Numbered from the stretch's first letter, positions 8,844 through 16,452 are shown. The stretch: 64,000 nucleotides of DNA from an uncultured Vampirovibrio sp. (GCA_910577635.1 CAJTNR010000007.1:20485-84484), one strand, 5' to 3'. The notes: generated by a model not told the origin, from the letters alone. Numbers and translations are program-made.

Positions 8844-8869
8844 GCAAATTTTTGCAATCAGTTGTTTTA

Positions 8870-8919
8870 TATAATTTGCTATGAGAATTCATAATCTTTA
8901 TTACTCAATTGTTAAGTAA
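8870..8919 (+). other. Duplicated -10 box and aborted MRI-leader reading frame
   Basis: TATAAT (8870-8875) lies 5 nt before ATGAGAATTC at 8881, copying the promoter and start of the gene at 7794. The frame reads MRIHNLYYSIVK and stops at 8919. It looks like the original start of the second kinase-like gene, now cut off, with a new TTG start used downstream. Confidence 0.5.
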
Positions 8920-8945
8920 TGCAAGAAATAAAAGAGGGCTGGAAT

Positions 8946-9008
8946 TTGAGAATTAATCCGACATTAAATATTAATTTTAAATCTAATAGTATGAAGGGGG
9001 GGGGGTAG
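8946..9008 (+). other. Leader segment of kinase-like protein 2, out of frame with its body
   Basis: A TTG at 8946, 7 nt after AGAGGG, opens a frame reading MRINPTLNINFKSNSMKGGG and stopping at TAG 9006-9008. This is the family's MRIxP leader plus an NFK motif. The frame ends inside and just past the G10 run. One extra G (11 instead of 10), or two fewer, would join it to the kinase body as GGGVVSSLAKAADKLN, which aligns with LVAADKQKITG of the protein at 7794. Confidence 0.65.
8996..9005 (+). repeat. Homopolymeric G10 tract, probable phase-variation switch
   Basis: Ten consecutive G in an otherwise AT-rich genome, at the junction between the leader and body of kinase-like protein 2. Runs of this kind vary in length by slipped-strand mispairing. 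The tract length here leaves the gene out of frame (off). An assembly or sequencing length error cannot be excluded. Confidence 0.75.
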
Positions 9009-9016
9009 TTAGTAGT

Positions 9017-9949
9017 TTGGCAAAAGCTGCTGATAAACTAAACATATCCGGAAATACTGATGAAGATAAGGCAAAAAATCTGCTTTCAAAAAAAGATGAG
9101 TTTGAATTGCTGGGCTATGGGGGAACCTCAAATGTCTATAGGATTCCTTATACAAATTATGCTTACAGAGTATCAAAATCCAATCCGCAGAATATGACGA
9201 ATTTTAGGACAAATTTAGGCAATCAGCAGAAACTTAATAATGTAGTTGCTGTTGATCCACTGCATAATTGCAAAATATTGCGTCTTATTGACGGACTTCA
9301 GTCTCAAAGTGTTTTTGAAAAAGGATGTGAAAATGAATATGTACAAATTGTAAGCAGCCTTTCTCAAGAAGCTTACGATAATTATTTAAAAAAATGTGTT
9401 GAAGTTCATCTGAACGATTTGTTTTTTGATAACTACGGCGATAATATGATTATCGATATTAAGAATCAGAGTTTTGAACCGATTGATATGATTGGTTTTA
9501 GAGATTGTACAAATTACAGGATATCAACAAATCCTTTAAAATTTAACCCTATTGAATGCATGTTTGTAGGCACCTATAACACATTGTTAATAGATGACTA
9601 CTTTACTTTCTTTGCAAAATGTGCAAAATCATTGGCTAAAGATTGTAAATATTTTCCATATTTTACTTATGAGATTGATTCGTTTAATAAGATTGAAAAA
9701 AACGAATACATGAAAAAAATATCAAGAAATATATATGCAAACTTAATCAAGCTTCACAATAATAAAATGCTTTTAAAAGACAGAGGATTAAACGAAGCTC
9801 AAATTGAAGATATCTTAAAAGAGGATATCAAAAAAGTTACAACATTAATTGATAAACAAATTGTGCAAGAAGATGATTTATCAATTGATGAAATGTTAAA
9901 AATTAAAGATTTGATTGAAAAAAAGCCTGTTAAAACTAAAAATGCTTAA
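9017..9949 (+). CDS. Kinase-like protein 2, paralog of the gene at 7794 (310 aa body; leader out of frame)
   Basis: The body aligns throughout with the upstream paralog. It has AADKLNISGN at the N-terminus, a glycine loop LGYGGTSNVYRI (32-43), D138-x4-N143 in FFDNYGDN, PID (D157), and KDCKYFPYFTY near 215. The expected loop lysine is replaced by arginine (R51 in YAYRVSK, against K95 in LVIKIF), so catalysis is doubtful. The frame begins at a TTG with no ribosome site. The natural start is probably the TTG at 8946, separated by a G10 run that puts leader and body out of frame. If the tract changes by +1 or -2 the protein becomes 334-335 aa with an MRIxP leader. Overlaps the proC stop by 4 bp. 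Function unknown. Confidence 0.65.
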   Translation: MAKAADKLNISGNTDEDKAKNLLSKKDEFELLGYGGTSNVYRIPYTNYAYRVSKSNPQNMTNFRTNLGNQQKLNNVVAVDPLHNCKILRLIDGLQSQSVFEKGCENEYVQIVSSLSQEAYDNYLKKCVEVHLNDLFFDNYGDNMIIDIKNQSFEPIDMIGFRDCTNYRISTNPLKFNPIECMFVGTYNTLLIDDYFTFFAKCAKSLAKDCKYFPYFTYEIDSFNKIEKNEYMKKISRNIYANLIKLHNNKMLLKDRGLNEAQIEDILKEDIKKVTTLIDKQIVQEDDLSIDEMLKIKDLIEKKPVKTKNA

Positions 9950-10758
9950 CCGAGTTCTATTGCTTTATTTGTTGTATCAAGAATGGTTTTATCAAGTATT
10001 TGTTCAATTTGAGACTCTTCTAAAACCTTGTTTCCGACTTCAGTACAGCCCCCCGGAGTTGTAACATTTTTAATCAGCTGATTAATATTAAAATCGTTCT
10101 CAAGAATCATCTTTGCGCTGCCTAAAGCGGTTTGTACAGACAAAAGAATTGCTTCATTGTAATCCAATCCCAATTTTTGAGCACTTTTTGCCATTAAGTC
10201 TATAATTCTAAAGTAATAAGCAGGACCGGAACCGGATAATGCGGTTATAATATCAATTTTGTTTTCTGTTGTAATAATAACTTTTCCGCAGTTTGCCATA
10301 AAACTATAAGCAAAATCAATTTGTTCCTTTGAAACTTGAGGACTAGCACAAACTGCGCTCATTCCTTCATTTACAAGAGCAGGAGTATTGGGCATGATTC
10401 TAATAATTTTTGCGCTATTCAATATTGAAAGATACTTTTCAATTTTTACTCCGGCTAAAATCGACATTATAAGCTGATTTTTATAGTTTTGTTTGATTTC
10501 ACCTAAAACATCATTTACAACAAAAGGTTTTACAGCCAGTAATAGTGTATCAACTTCATTTAACAACTGAGAAATAGTATTAACTTTAATAAAACCATAC
10601 TCTTTAGATAAAGCGCTTGATGCTTCAGGGTTTTTATCATAAACAAAAATATTTTCGTTATTCAAAAAATTGTTCTTGATAATTCCTCCCAGTATAGCAG
10701 CAGCCATTTTACCACAGCCGATAACACCCAGTTTTGTTTTATTAAAATTTGTATTCAT
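9946..10758 (-). CDS. proC: Pyrroline-5-carboxylate reductase
   Basis: Last step of proline synthesis: NAD(P)H-dependent reduction of pyrroline-5-carboxylate, in the cytoplasm. Seen: an N-terminal Rossmann fold with LGVIGCGKMAAAILGG (10-25), LLAVKP around residue 75, RIMPNTPALVNEGMSAV near 120, and the C-terminal signature with SGSGPAYYF and TTPGGCTEVGNKVLEE. The 270 aa length is typical. It converges on the kinase-like gene with a 4 bp overlap and is divergent from rpmH. No other proline genes are nearby. Confidence 0.95.
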   Translation of the reverse strand: MNTNFNKTKLGVIGCGKMAAAILGGIIKNNFLNNENIFVYDKNPEASSALSKEYGFIKVNTISQLLNEVDTLLLAVKPFVVNDVLGEIKQNYKNQLIMSILAGVKIEKYLSILNSAKIIRIMPNTPALVNEGMSAVCASPQVSKEQIDFAYSFMANCGKVIITTENKIDIITALSGSGPAYYFRIIDLMAKSAQKLGLDYNEAILLSVQTALGSAKMILENDFNINQLIKNVTTPGGCTEVGNKVLEESQIEQILDKTILDTTNKAIELG

Positions 10759-10762
10759 AATC

Positions 10763-10791
10763 TTGACACCTTATTTTGTCTAATATAGTAT
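10763..10791 (+). promoter_or_regulatory. Sigma-70 promoter of rpmH-rnpA
   Basis: Consensus TTGACA (10763-10768), a 17 bp spacer and TAGTAT (10786-10791), about 66 nt before rpmH. This is one of the best promoter matches in the window and suits a strongly expressed ribosomal gene. Confidence 0.7.
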
Positions 10792-10857
10792 AGTTAATAC
10801 CGACATAAGGATAATGTCAAGCCTTAAAACCTAAAAATTATACAAGGAGAAAATAAA

Positions 10858-11010
10858 ATGCGCCGCACATTAGAAGGTACTAAAAGAAAAAGACAAAACG
10901 TAAGCGGATTCAGAGCAAGAATGGCAACTAAAAACGGAAGACGCGTTATTAATGCAAGACGTGCTAAAGGTCGTCATAAAGTAGCAATTACAGCTAAAAA
11001 CCGTGCTTAA
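10858..11010 (+). CDS. rpmH: 50S ribosomal protein L34
   Basis: A 50-residue, highly basic protein of the large ribosomal subunit. It begins MRRTLEGTKRKRQNVSGFRA and continues RMATKNGRRVINARRAKGRH, a full-length L34. The ATG follows ACAAGGAGAAAATAAA, a strong ribosome site. The stop overlaps the GTG start of rnpA by 8 bp, the classic rpmH-rnpA arrangement. The usual partners dnaA and yidC are not next to it here. Confidence 0.97.
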   Translation: MRRTLEGTKRKRQNVSGFRARMATKNGRRVINARRAKGRHKVAITAKNRA

Positions 11011-11371
11011 AAAAGAAAATAGACTAAAATCAAAAAGTGCTTTTAGTGCAACATATCACAACAATATCTCGCTTAGCACTGATTCATTAGTTTTATATTT
11101 AGGAAAAATTAAAAACGACAAAAACTGCCCAACAAGGGTAGGTTTTGTTGTTTCAAAGAAAGTTCATAAACGAGCTGTTAAAAGAAACAGAATCAAAAGA
11201 ATTCTAAGAGAGAATATCCGTTTGCTTTTTAAGGATAATTCCTTTAGTTTTCTCAATAACTATCAAAGTTTAATTTTCATTGCTAAGCAGGGATTGCTGG
11301 ACAAAAATTATACTGATATAGAAAAAAATATCTTAACAATAATAAACAAACTAGCAATAAAAAATCTTTAG
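11003..11371 (+). CDS. rnpA: Ribonuclease P protein component
   Basis: Protein cofactor of RNase P, which matures tRNA 5' ends. At 122 aa it has GFVVSKKVHKRAVKRNRIKR around 48-67, including the conserved RNR motif, and many lysines and arginines. The start is GTG at 11003, inside the last codons of rpmH, so translation is probably coupled. The gene usually found next (membrane insertion yidC/yidD) is replaced by a uridine-kinase-like gene 18 nt downstream. Confidence 0.94.
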   Translation: MLKKENRLKSKSAFSATYHNNISLSTDSLVLYLGKIKNDKNCPTRVGFVVSKKVHKRAVKRNRIKRILRENIRLLFKDNSFSFLNNYQSLIFIAKQGLLDKNYTDIEKNILTIINKLAIKNL

Positions 11372-11389
11372 AAATATTATATTAAACAT

Positions 11390-12256
11390 ATGAATACATT
11401 AGTCAAAAATCTTCTTATAGAACAAACAAAAGAAAAAATACAAAAACCGGACTGTGCAACTAGAGCAGGCAGGTCTTTATTGGCTTTTTATCTTCAGACA
11501 AAGTTCAAACAGATTATTAACCATGACAAAAAATCTGATAAACAGCTTATTATTGACTATAAAAAAGATTTTTTAGACAATTTTACAAATAGACTGATAA
11601 ATAAACCTAAAGACAAAATTCTAATTGCTTTAACAGGTGAATCAGCGAGTGGTAAATCAACAATTTGCACCCAGATTACAGAATGCATTAAAACACTTAA
11701 TCTCCCAATTACAATACTTGCTGCTGATAACTATTTTAAGGATATTTCCCGCCTTATAAAAGAATATGGCTCTTTTGATCTATTGCGAGATGCTGGTTAT
11801 GATGTTGATTCTCCTTCTAATTTTGACTTAGATTTGTTGAAGCGCGACATTCTTAAACTGCAAAAGGGTTTTGATATAAAATCACCTGAGTATCTTGTGA
11901 ATGGTGAAGGAAAGTCAGTTCCTGAATCAATTGAATACCAATCAAATAAAATTATTATTGTTGAAGGTATGTGCTCAATTTATGATAAAGTTGAGAATAT
12001 TTTCGATATTAAGGTGTATATTGATTTGGATGAAAAAGAAAGAAAAAGACGATTTATTGATAGAGCTAAAAGCAGAAATCAAGATAAAAATAATGCTCTT
12101 AAACATTGGGAATATATCCAAGAAGCCGGCAGGAAGTATGTTGCAGTTAACAAAAACAAATGCGACATTATAATTAATGGTGAATGCAACTTAAAATATT
12201 TCTCCCATATGATTGAATATATTAATTTAATTACAAATAATTTTTGCGAAGATTAG
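11390..12256 (+). CDS. Uridine kinase/phosphoribulokinase-like P-loop kinase (288 aa)
   Basis: A P-loop kinase of the uridine kinase/phosphoribulokinase superfamily. Walker A is LTGESASGKST at about 83-93. ADNYFKDISRL supplies the conserved D-x-Y/F substrate loop, and NFDLDLLKRDI and IIIVEGMCSIY give the Walker B region. RRFIDRAKSRNQ is a lid-like arginine segment. The first 80 residues are an extra N-terminal helical region, making it longer than standard Udk (about 210 aa). The substrate cannot be told from sequence: uridine, another nucleoside or a pantothenate-like molecule are possible. It probably belongs to the rpmH-rnpA transcript. Confidence 0.75.
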   Translation: MNTLVKNLLIEQTKEKIQKPDCATRAGRSLLAFYLQTKFKQIINHDKKSDKQLIIDYKKDFLDNFTNRLINKPKDKILIALTGESASGKSTICTQITECIKTLNLPITILAADNYFKDISRLIKEYGSFDLLRDAGYDVDSPSNFDLDLLKRDILKLQKGFDIKSPEYLVNGEGKSVPESIEYQSNKIIIVEGMCSIYDKVENIFDIKVYIDLDEKERKRRFIDRAKSRNQDKNNALKHWEYIQEAGRKYVAVNKNKCDIIINGECNLKYFSHMIEYINLITNNFCED

Positions 12257-12404
12257 TTTTTGAATAATCTTTACAATTTTTATTCAAAATTTAAAACTCT
12301 CCAGTAACCTATGCCGTTTTCTCTTATGGGAAGCGACTTTTAGCTTGTTAACTTTTGTAACAAATAGCAAATATGTTGAAATTTCATATCATTTATATAC
12401 TTTA

Positions 12405-12419
12405 TATATATGTAAGTAA
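12405..12419 (+). promoter_or_regulatory. Shared upstream element, copy 1
   Basis: TATATATGTAAGTAA lies 48 nt before the coiled-coil gene at 12468. It matches, with one change, the TATATATGTAGGTAA before the genes at 13935 and 16592, and the element before the HEAT-repeat gene (45497-45510, other strand). A second shared phrase, GTTAACTTTTGTAA, lies about 65 bp further upstream here and at 13790. Confidence 0.5.
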
Positions 12420-12467
12420 TATAATGGTCGAAACTTACGCTGGTAACACTACAAAACGAGGTAAACT

Positions 12468-12935
12468 ATGGGCTGGGTTACACTCACTCTAAGAAAACAA
12501 ACCCTAAAAGCTTGTATTAGCGATTCTCAATTCAGAGATATCCAATTATCTCGTGAAACTCGCAGCATTGAAAGACATCTTGCCTATGATAAATCTTGCT
12601 ATAATTCAGAAAAGCAAAGAGAACTTGCAGATGCAAAATCAGCGTATATGGATATCAGAAACAAAAGACCAAGTATTGATTCAGAAGAATATCAACAATG
12701 GAAAGTTGAGTACGCAGAAGCTCAAGAAGACTATCAAGCTAAAAAACAAGATATTCAAGATTACTATGATGACTTAATGGAAGAAATAGAACTTGAAGCA
12801 AAAGAAGAACAAGACAGAATAGAAGACGAAAAGACAACTCTTGAAGCAGAACTTCAAGCAATGCAATCAGAACTTGAAGCAGTAAGTGAACAAATTAAAA
12901 CAGACATTGACAGCTCAAAAATTACTCTAAGCTAG
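12468..12935 (+). CDS. Small coiled-coil protein, family M-[GS]-W-V-x-L-x-LRKQ (155 aa)
   Basis: Not a known family to me. It starts MGWVTLTLRKQTLKACISD and ends SKITLS. Those ends match the two identical proteins at 13935 and 16592 (MSWVILALRKQELKRAHSD, ending STIKLS). Between them it is an acidic, almost continuous helix, rich in E, Q, K and D with heptad spacing. It has no signal peptide or membrane segment. Ends conserved around a variable coiled coil suggest a structural or assembly role, but this is a guess. The 5' region carries the shared element at 12405. The last 9 bp overlap the convergent gene at 12927. Confidence 0.75.
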   Translation: MGWVTLTLRKQTLKACISDSQFRDIQLSRETRSIERHLAYDKSCYNSEKQRELADAKSAYMDIRNKRPSIDSEEYQQWKVEYAEAQEDYQAKKQDIQDYYDDLMEEIELEAKEEQDRIEDEKTTLEAELQAMQSELEAVSEQIKTDIDSSKITLS

Positions 12936-13436
12936 GAATTTTCTAACAACTGAATCCGCACTTAAGACTAAATCGTCATAACCAGAGTTATTCTCAACTA
13001 TCACATCCCAATTTTTGTAGTTATCAAGAGCAGTTTCTGTCAAGTCGTCAGCATTAGCTAAAATACCCCTTGAAGAGCGGACACTAACATCGGATTCAAC
13101 ACGAACTAAAAAAGCGCCTCGTTTTTTAAAAAAGTCAATTTCATGCTCCACTCTTATATCAGGAACAATAATTTTATTCATATTGGATAGTTTTTCAAGC
13201 CAAAAATCAGGATTCTGCTCCCTTCCTGAATTACCAAGAGCAATTAAGCCGGCTCTATATAAGTGCTTGTTGTTCTCAATTTCATCTATGGTTAAATTGT
13301 GTTTTTTGCCATATTCAATTTTAATTGCATCCCCAATGCCAACTCTTGTAAACCCTTGCAGTTTTTGCAAGAGTATTTTAGCTAAGGTATCTTTCCCGCT
13401 GTATTGCTTTCCTGAAATTATAATAATTTGACTCAT
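12927..13436 (-). CDS. P-loop nucleotide/nucleoside kinase-like protein (169 aa)
   Basis: Walker A is IIISGKQYSGKDTLAKILL at the N-terminus. IIVPDIRVEHEIDFFKKRGA in the middle resembles the Walker B/lid part of deoxynucleotide-monophosphate and dephospho-CoA kinases. The C-terminal VIVENNSGYDDL is like the end of that fold. It is shorter than typical CoaE (about 200 aa), and the CoaE signature is not convincing, so I leave the substrate open. No partner gene suggests a pathway. It converges on the coiled-coil gene with a 9 bp overlap. Confidence 0.7.
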   Translation of the reverse strand: MSQIIIISGKQYSGKDTLAKILLQKLQGFTRVGIGDAIKIEYGKKHNLTIDEIENNKHLYRAGLIALGNSGREQNPDFWLEKLSNMNKIIVPDIRVEHEIDFFKKRGAFLVRVESDVSVRSSRGILANADDLTETALDNYKNWDVIVENNSGYDDLVLSADSVVRKFLA

Positions 13437-13555
13437 AATAGGATTATAAGATAAAATAATATTAACAATTGTAAAGAATAAAATTTATTGATGACAATAT
13501 TATCTTCCAAAAAAACTTTATTAATTTGAGGTTATATATTAAAAAAGGGGTTATT

Positions 13556-13738
13556 ATGGGGGAAAACAGTTCAATAGTTAAAAAAGAAAAATTCATTTTT
13601 AACTATAAATTTAAAGAATTAAAAATTATTAACAATTGGAAGCGTTTTTTAAATCTGGCTGAATTTACAAAAAACTCGGAAGATTCAAGAGAATATAAGC
13701 GTTTCTTTGATGATGAAAAAAGTATTTGCTGTTATTAA
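13556..13738 (+). CDS. Small hypothetical protein (60 aa)
   Basis: Begins MGENSSIVKKEKFIFNYKFK. The ATG at 13556 follows AAAAAAGGGG at a 5 nt distance, which is why I prefer it to the TTG at 13526. The protein is basic and aromatic with two cysteines at the end (SICCY), and has no signal peptide or domain I know. A strong intrinsic terminator follows 6 nt after the stop, so it is a single-gene unit, which supports its being real. Confidence 0.6.
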   Translation: MGENSSIVKKEKFIFNYKFKELKIINNWKRFLNLAEFTKNSEDSREYKRFFDDEKSICCY

Positions 13739-13744
13739 TTTTTT

Positions 13745-13776
13745 AAAAATCCGTATTTTTATATACGGATTTTTTG
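13745..13776 (+). terminator. Intrinsic terminator of the 60-aa gene
   Basis: A 12 bp perfect stem, AAAAATCCGTAT/ATACGGATTTTT, with a 6 nt loop and a following T run. Confidence 0.85.
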
Positions 13777-13795
13777 TGATTTAATTTTTGTTAAC

Positions 13796-14488
13796 TTTTG
13801 TAAAATTTTTATATATACACATTATATAATAAAAGCAATTTACATAAAAAAAATATCTTTTTATATATGTAGGTAAATTACGCACACACACTTTAAAATT
13901 TAACCATTTTTAAAGGAAAGAGGACGGACACACAATGAGTTGGGTTATACTAGCACTAAGAAAACAAGAGCTCAAAAGAGCCCACTCTGACTATGTTGCG
14001 CAAGAACTGCAGATATCAAGACAAACAAGAGCAGAAGCAAGAAGATATCACTATGAACAACTACTTGTAAGAAACGATCAAAACGAAAAATTAGATGAAT
14101 TAAAAAGTATTTACAACAATAGCAAAGATGAAATAAACGATAGAATAAAAGCACTAAAAGCAACTGTAGATAGTGAAAATGAAGGAAAAGACACAAAAGA
14201 CAAAATTTCCTACAATGAATTCTATGATACTGAAGGAAAATCATTAGCCGAATACAACACAATGCTAAATGAAGCGCAGGAAAACTACCAGGAAGATGTT
14301 ATGAACACAAAAACATACTGGGAAGAAGAACTTGCAATGATTGAAGAAGAAGCAAACGATACAGAAACAATGCTTGAAGAACAAAAAGTAGAAATAGAAA
14401 CACTAATGGAAGCAATAAGCCAGGAAATCCAAGCAGTTGATCAAGCAATAAGCACAGAAGTACAAAACAGCACGATAAAACTTTCATA
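13796..14488 (+). repeat. Dispersed direct repeat, left copy (693 bp)
   Basis: Identical, as far as read, to 16453-17145 (offset 2657). It covers the whole upstream region and the coding sequence of the coiled-coil gene. The copies separate inside the stop codon (TAG here, TAA in the other copy). On the left they differ at one base (13795 against 16452), with a few matching T/A bases before it. Confidence 0.92.
13862..13876 (+). promoter_or_regulatory. Shared upstream element, copy 2
   Basis: TATATATGTAGGTAA, 58 nt before the start at 13935, followed by CGCACACACA. The HEAT-repeat gene has the same element followed by TAGTGTGTG. Confidence 0.5.
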
Positions 14489-14489
14489 G
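13935..14489 (+). CDS. Coiled-coil protein, duplicate 1 (184 aa)
   Basis: Starts MSWVILALRKQELKRAHSDY and ends NSTIKLS. It is nearly all charged helix (long runs of E, K, Q and N), with no signal peptide, membrane segment or cysteine. The protein and DNA are identical to the gene at 16592. The family also includes the 155-aa protein at 12468. The start follows AAAGGAAAGAGGACGGACACACA, with GAGG 11-12 nt before the ATG. It is transcribed alone, with its own terminator 18 nt after the stop. Function unknown. Conserved ends and a variable helical middle fit a self-assembling or chaperone-bound protein, but this is a guess. Confidence 0.8.
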   Translation: MSWVILALRKQELKRAHSDYVAQELQISRQTRAEARRYHYEQLLVRNDQNEKLDELKSIYNNSKDEINDRIKALKATVDSENEGKDTKDKISYNEFYDTEGKSLAEYNTMLNEAQENYQEDVMNTKTYWEEELAMIEEEANDTETMLEEQKVEIETLMEAISQEIQAVDQAISTEVQNSTIKLS

Positions 14490-14506
14490 AACAATAAAAT
14501 AATCTA

Positions 14507-14531
14507 AGGACTGAAAAACTTTTTCAGTCCT
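14507..14531 (+). terminator. Intrinsic terminator between convergent genes
   Basis: AGGACTGAAAA/TTTTCAGTCCT hairpin with A- and T-rich arms. It can serve the coiled-coil gene and, on the other strand, overlaps the end of the oxidoreductase gene. Confidence 0.75.
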
Positions 14532-15894
14532 ATTTATTTAACAACTCTTTAAGTTTATAAGCAGCGGTAAGGATAGGATCAATTGATCCAGAATAAGGAG
14601 GCGCATAGGGCAGATCAAGATGAAGCAAATCTTCTACTCTTGTTCTTGATTTTAGCGCTGAAGCAATTGTATTAATTCTCTGCGCAACATTAGCACCCCT
14701 TCCCACCCCTTGAGCCCCAAGGAGTTCACCGCTTCTTTTATCTGCAACCAGTTTAATTGTAATTTCATTAGCATCCGGCATATAACCTGCTTTATCTTTT
14801 TTTACAACAGTAGCGCTTATTGGTTCAATATTAATAGTACTAGCATAATAATTAGCTTCACTTAAAGTTAAACCAGTTTTAGAAATTGTAAATTCAAAAA
14901 ATCTTGTAATAACAGATTTTAGCACCCCGTCAAAATTCTCAAAATGTTCAAGAGAAGTGGCATTAATTGCAGCAACCCTTCCTTCTTTATTGGCAATAGT
15001 TCCAAGTCCGATATAAGTAGGCTGTTTTGTAATAATGCAGTATTCTTCCGTACAATCACCGCAAGAGAAGATATTAGGGATATTGGTTCTCATTTTTGTA
15101 TCAACATATATCGCTCCTGTTGATCCAAGTTTAATCCCTGCGTTTTTTGCAATTTCAACATTAGGAAGCGCTCCTGTAGCAAGAACACAAAAGTCAGCAC
15201 TGTATTCTTTACCGGATTCACTTATTGCACTTTTAAAGTTATTCTCTTCATTGACTGTAAACTTGACAATTTTTTCATTGCAAAAAATATCAACCCTGGT
15301 TCCTGTTTTAGTTACAATCAGATTTTTAATTAATTTAGAAAAATCTTCATCAAAGTCAGATACTATTCTATCTTTAATTTCAACAATAGTAACACTTAAA
15401 CCATTTTTTAAAAATGCTTCTGTAAGTTCAATTGCAATATATCCGCTTCCTATAATAAGAACGCTTTTTGATTTTTCCATTTTTTTCTTAATCTCAACCG
15501 CTGATTCTAAGCTTCTCAGGGTAAAAACATTACCTGCTGAAGCATTTTCAATATTAGGAATATTAACATGCGCTCCAAGAGCGAGTATTAACTCATCATA
15601 GAAAATATGGTTATTGTTAATTAAAACACAGTTTTTATCAGGATAAATTTCTTGAAGCTCGTGATTCAAAAAAACCTGAATACCATTCTTGATAAAATCC
15701 TCAGGAGTTCTTATTATTAGTTTGTTGATATCATCCACACTGCCTTCAATAAAATATGGCAGCCCGCACAACGAATATGCAATTTTATCTTCTCTTGTGT
15801 AGAGTTCTACGTGGTTGCCTGGTTCTAATCTTTTTGCCTTTGAAGCGGCTTTAGCGCCTGCCGCGCCGCCTCCTATAACTATTATTTTTTTCAT
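14530..15894 (-). CDS. FAD/NAD-dependent oxidoreductase, CoA-disulfide reductase/NADH oxidase family (454 aa)
   Basis: Seen: an FAD-binding motif at the very start (IIVIGGGAAGAKAASKAKR), an active-site phrase YSLCGLPYFIEG near residue 43 with the redox cysteine of this family, NAD-binding VLIIGSGYIAIELTEAF around 145, the second FAD motif NIFSCGDCTEEY near 280, and a C-terminal dimerisation domain with LGAQGVGRGANVAQRIN. Family members reduce CoA disulfide, polysulfide or oxygen with NAD(P)H. Which of these applies here cannot be read from sequence. It sits between the two copies of the coiled-coil gene and is divergent from rsmD. Confidence 0.85.
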   Translation of the reverse strand: MKKIIVIGGGAAGAKAASKAKRLEPGNHVELYTREDKIAYSLCGLPYFIEGSVDDINKLIIRTPEDFIKNGIQVFLNHELQEIYPDKNCVLINNNHIFYDELILALGAHVNIPNIENASAGNVFTLRSLESAVEIKKKMEKSKSVLIIGSGYIAIELTEAFLKNGLSVTIVEIKDRIVSDFDEDFSKLIKNLIVTKTGTRVDIFCNEKIVKFTVNEENNFKSAISESGKEYSADFCVLATGALPNVEIAKNAGIKLGSTGAIYVDTKMRTNIPNIFSCGDCTEEYCIITKQPTYIGLGTIANKEGRVAAINATSLEHFENFDGVLKSVITRFFEFTISKTGLTLSEANYYASTINIEPISATVVKKDKAGYMPDANEITIKLVADKRSGELLGAQGVGRGANVAQRINTIASALKSRTRVEDLLHLDLPYAPPYSGSIDPILTAAYKLKELLNK

Positions 15895-15926
15895 GGTAAA
15901 TTCATATTACAAAAAGGAGATAAAAA

Positions 15927-16451
15927 ATGTATCTGACAGGTGGGCAATATAAAGGTCATAAAATTGAAACTGCAAAAAGTGCAAGACCAACTTTATCTAA
16001 AAATAGGGAAAGTATTTTTAATATTCTCACCCAATTCTCCAATTATGGAGATAGTTTTCTTGATATGTTTGCAGGAAGCGCTATAATGGGTCTTGAAGCG
16101 CTATCAAGAGGATACAAAGTTAAAGAGCTTGAAATTAATCGAAAAAGCGCACAGATTATTAAAAAAAACTATGAAAAACTTCATCTAAAACCGGATTTAA
16201 CTATATGTAACGCCCTTCAATATATAGAAAATAAGTTTGATATTATCTACCTTGACCCTCCCTGGAATTATGACTACATCCCAATAATCAAAAAAGCAGC
16301 TGAACTTCTTAATCCTAAGGGAATTATAATAGTTGAGCACACTAATAATCAAAACATCGAAGAAATTATTAAGAAAGAAAATTTAAACTTAGAAATTGTA
16401 AAATCAAAAAAATATGGTCGTTGTTATATTGATTTTCTTTCTTTTTGTTAA
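15927..16451 (+). CDS. rsmD: 16S rRNA (guanine(966)-N2)-methyltransferase
   Basis: SAM-dependent methyltransferase for one guanine of 16S rRNA in the small subunit. Seen: an N-terminal YLTGGQYKGHKIETAKSARPT, the phrase KNRESIFNIL, SAM motif FLDMFAGSAIMGLEALSRG, and catalytic IIYLDPPWNYDY (DPPW, a base-methyltransferase motif). The 174 aa length is a little short but complete. The start follows AAAAAGGAGATAAAAA. The stop codon (16449-16451) lies directly at the left edge of the 693 bp repeat, as if the coiled-coil unit had been inserted immediately behind this gene. Confidence 0.88.
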   Translation: MYLTGGQYKGHKIETAKSARPTLSKNRESIFNILTQFSNYGDSFLDMFAGSAIMGLEALSRGYKVKELEINRKSAQIIKKNYEKLHLKPDLTICNALQYIENKFDIIYLDPPWNYDYIPIIKKAAELLNPKGIIIVEHTNNQNIEEIIKKENLNLEIVKSKKYGRCYIDFLSFC

Positions 16452-16452
16452 T

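Noticed and set aside
12257..12467. A structured RNA (for example 6S RNA or riboswitch) upstream of the coiled-coil gene
   Set aside because: I could find no long helix or recognised consensus; only the shared element and the AT-rich promoter region are supported.
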